DNA of 7,244 nucleotides from an uncultured Bacteroidales bacterium (GTDB taxonomy: Bacteria; Bacteroidota; Bacteroidia; Bacteroidales; F082), in the NCBI GenBank assembly GCA_937884015.1, contig CALGBV010000395.1, positions 1 through 7,244 on the forward strand, given 5' to 3'. This document shows positions 5,745 through 7,244 of the stretch, one piece after another. Position numbers and translations under genes: made by a program. The notes under the pieces are model-generated. The model searched no databases. It was not told the origin of the DNA and saw only the letters and a list, made by a program, of their open reading frames with translations. The stretch's first letter is position 1; each line of letters opens with the position of its first letter.

Positions 5745-6020
5745 ATGAAGAAAACAGTATTGACAATCGCAGTCGTTCTCGGAATGACAATTGGTGCTTC
5801 GGCACAGTATTTCAGCGACAATGGCCAGTCTAAGGGTGGCGGCCTCTTTGGCCGCGGCGAGACCCGCGACGCTGACAACGGCGGCAACACGGCCGCTCCG
5901 CTTTTGCCCGGACACGGCTTGAACACCAACCAGGATGCTGCACCACTTGGCAGCGGCGCCCTGCTGCTCATCGGCTTCGGCGCTGCCTACGCTGTGGCTA
6001 AGAAGAACAGAAAGGAATAG
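5745..6020 (+). CDS. Small secreted protein with PLGSG/hydrophobic/basic C-terminal tag
   Basis: A 91-residue protein of unrecognised family. Residues 1-20 are a clear signal peptide (MKK start, hydrophobic core, ASA) followed by Gln21, as the Bacteroidota Q-rule predicts. Residues 21-66 are a polar, Gly-rich mature part (GGGLFGRGE, PLLPGHGLNTNQ) with no catalytic motif. Residues 67-71 are PLGSG, 72-85 a short hydrophobic segment (ALLLIGFGAAYAVA), and 86-91 the basic tail KKNRKE. This order of motif, transmembrane stretch and basic tail is that of C-terminal sorting tags processed by membrane proteases (PEP-CTERM, GlyGly-CTERM, LPXTG), but the motif matches none of those. Without processing it would be a single-pass membrane protein with a short extracytoplasmic part. 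It lies 103 bases after the surface-protein gene on the same strand, with no convincing promoter of its own, and is followed by a strong terminator. The gene is a confident call; sorting-tag status is inference. Confidence 0.85.
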   Translation: MKKTVLTIAVVLGMTIGASAQYFSDNGQSKGGGLFGRGETRDADNGGNTAAPLLPGHGLNTNQDAAPLGSGALLLIGFGAAYAVAKKNRKE

Positions 6021-6041
6021 TTTCATCAGGGTATGAACAAT

Positions 6042-6070
6042 AAAAGACGGTCCGTCTGGGCCGTCTTTTT
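6042..6070. terminator. Strong bidirectional intrinsic terminator
   Basis: AAAAGACGG (6042-6050) pairs with CCGTCTTTT (6061-6069). The stem extends inward by TCC/GGG (one T-G wobble) to a GTCT tetraloop at 6054-6057, giving 12 pairs. A T-run ends the plus-strand copy (6066-6070), and the A-run at 6042-6045 gives a T-run on the minus strand. It lies 21 bases after the small secreted-protein gene and 44 bases beyond the stop of the convergent minus-strand gene, so it can end both transcripts. Confidence 0.92.
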
Positions 6071-6114
6071 CGGTTTGCTGGCAACGCGTCATGCCTGCGC
6101 GATTTCCCGCAGCA

Positions 6115-7244
6115 CTACACTTCCCAGCATTTCCAGGACTTGTTTGCACAGATGTAACAGACGTAGGTGCGGACAACGTGTTTCGGGAACATGGCATTAA
6201 TATCCCTCGCGTAGGCCTTCACCTGACTTACTGATTCGGCATCAGGCTCGGTTGCTGCCTCCACCTTGGCGGCTTCGGGGGTCCTGAAATACTTGAACTC
6301 GATGATCCTGTCGTCGTTATGGCGCACCGTTCCGGCTTTGCCCGTCATCCAGAAGTCGAGGCGGCCGCTCGGCAGGTTGAATTCGATGGCGAAGGTGTAC
6401 CATGAACTCAGGTAGCGCGAAAGCAGTTCGAAGAACGAGCAACGCACGAAGTTCTCGTTCACCTTGTCGAAAGCCTGGGCAGGGAACTGGCCCAAGTATT
6501 TCTCGAAATAGTTCTGCACCAATGGCTCAAGCAGGCCATCGTTCTGGAACTGGCGGTAAGCAGGCACATATAGGTCTGCATGACGGTCGATGGTGTTTAT
6601 TTCCTCATAATAATCAAAGAATATGCTTTTCATGGTGAGGTTCGGCAGACACATCGTATAATTGTCCTCAATCGTGGTCATGCCCAGATAGAACAAGCTG
6701 ACAGGGTAGAAAGTCGGATCGAAAAACCTTTGCTTATTGAATTTCGACGACAGGTCGTCTTCGTTGTAATTCAGCCCGTCACCATTGAGCAGCGAATCGA
6801 AGATGTTCTCGATGTTCTCCTGCGTCATGGCCAGACGGCGGAACCACTTGATGTCGGTGCGGAGGTTCTCGTCGATGAGTTCCCTGGGTATCTTGTTGCC
6901 TTCCGTGACGAAGTTCTGGAAGAAATAGGTCAGAATGGTTGAGTTGAACAGCTTTTCGCCACCGGGAAGGAACTGGTAGCCGTCGTAGTTGGAGATGATC
7001 AGGTTCCACAGCTCGTCGAACTGCTCGCGCGAACCGACGTAGGTATCCAGCACATAATTCAGGTAGTCTTTAGCCTCGTCGTGGGGGAAGAACAACATGG
7101 CGTAAAACTCGGGCTTCAAGGTAATGATTTGCGCGATGTTGAAGCCGCTGGTCAGGTCGTCCATCGTCACGGGCAGCACGCCGGTGCAGAAGCAGGTGTC
7201 GATGGTGCCTTCCTCTATGCCCGCCTTTATGACCTTGAAGAAGG
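6115..7244 (-). CDS. AAA-ATPase-like / PD-(D/E)XK nuclease-domain protein (DUF1703 type), N-terminus beyond right edge
   Basis: The minus-strand frame is open from the right edge to TAG at 6115-6117 and shows about 375 residues. Reading in from the edge gives FFKVIKAGIEEGTIDTCFCTG, then VLPVTMDDLTSGFNIA. This matches the conserved sensor region (TGVxPVxxDDLTSGFN) of the AAA-ATPase_like family. The family's NYDGYQF segment follows about 65 residues later. The C-terminal domain has the PD-(D/E)XK layout: SGRLDFWM with Asp at 6355-6357, then IIEFKYF with Glu at 6298-6300 and Lys at 6292-6294, and a later SVSQVKAYA helix with the usual Gln. All expected nuclease residues are present. The Walker A and B motifs should lie in the missing 150-200 N-terminal residues. 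The GTG at 7179 is inside the conserved motif and is not the start. The family is highly copied in Bacteroidota and its role is not established; defence or mobile-element functions have been suggested. It is convergent with the surface-protein unit. Confidence 0.9.
   Translation of the reverse strand, partial: FFKVIKAGIEEGTIDTCFCTGVLPVTMDDLTSGFNIAQIITLKPEFYAMLFFPHDEAKDYLNYVLDTYVGSREQFDELWNLIISNYDGYQFLPGGEKLFNSTILTYFFQNFVTEGNKIPRELIDENLRTDIKWFRRLAMTQENIENIFDSLLNGDGLNYNEDDLSSKFNKQRFFDPTFYPVSLFYLGMTTIEDNYTMCLPNLTMKSIFFDYYEEINTIDRHADLYVPAYRQFQNDGLLEPLVQNYFEKYLGQFPAQAFDKVNENFVRCSFFELLSRYLSSWYTFAIEFNLPSGRLDFWMTGKAGTVRHNDDRIIEFKYFRTPEAAKVEAATEPDAESVSQVKAYARDINAMFPKHVVRTYVCYICANKSWKCWEV

Noticed and set aside
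5195..5971. Minus-strand open frame of 258 codons
   Set aside because: It spans the ends of two well-supported plus-strand genes and the repeat between them, has no family resemblance and is Val/Ala/Asp-rich, as expected from reading biased codons backwards.
7177..7179. GTG at 7179 as the start of the minus-strand gene
   Set aside because: The conserved TGVxPVxxDDLTSGFN motif begins upstream of it and the frame is open to the window edge, so the gene is cut, not started here.

Overview
The window looks like a chromosomal segment of a Bacteroidota member, most likely order Bacteroidales. Four things support this: a very large secreted protein with a C-terminal type IX secretion (T9SS) sorting domain; signal peptides that are both predicted to be cleaved just before a glutamine (the Bacteroidota 'Q-rule'); a TAnnTTTG-type -7 promoter element with an A-rich start region instead of a Shine-Dalgarno sequence; and an AAA-ATPase-like/PD-(D/E)XK (DUF1703-type) gene of a family that is greatly expanded in this phylum. 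I cannot name a genus.

Layout, left to right. (1) Positions 3-686 are the C-terminal half of an aldehyde dehydrogenase, cut by the left edge. It carries an in-frame TGA at 549-551, after which 44 recognisable family residues continue in the same frame to TAA at 684-686. (2) Positions 687-1216 are non-coding: hairpin-forming sequence, including a 12-bp perfect palindrome inside a longer imperfect inverted repeat, then a promoter and a structured AT-rich leader with a possible 28-codon upstream ORF. (3) Positions 1217-5641 encode a 1474-residue modular surface protein: signal peptide, N-terminal beta region, Fn3 domain, a DSYGDGWNG-containing module, five divergent beta repeats plus one InlB/Flg_new-type repeat, two further beta-rich regions and a T9SS type A sorting domain. 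(4) A short intergenic repeat (5660-5704) precedes (5) a 91-residue secreted protein (5745-6020) ending in PLGSG, a hydrophobic stretch and KKNRKE, which has the layout of a C-terminal sorting tag. (6) A strong bidirectional terminator (6042-6070) separates these plus-strand genes from (7) the convergent minus-strand AAA-ATPase-like/nuclease gene, cut by the right edge.

How the parts fit: the giant protein and the small tagged protein are adjacent, co-directional and both exported, and they share one terminator, so they may form a transcription unit making envelope or surface components. The dehydrogenase and the ATPase/nuclease show no functional link to them. The least explained elements are the PLGSG-type C-terminus, the premature TGA in the dehydrogenase, the sharp base-composition patches inside the giant gene, and the structured sequence upstream of it.
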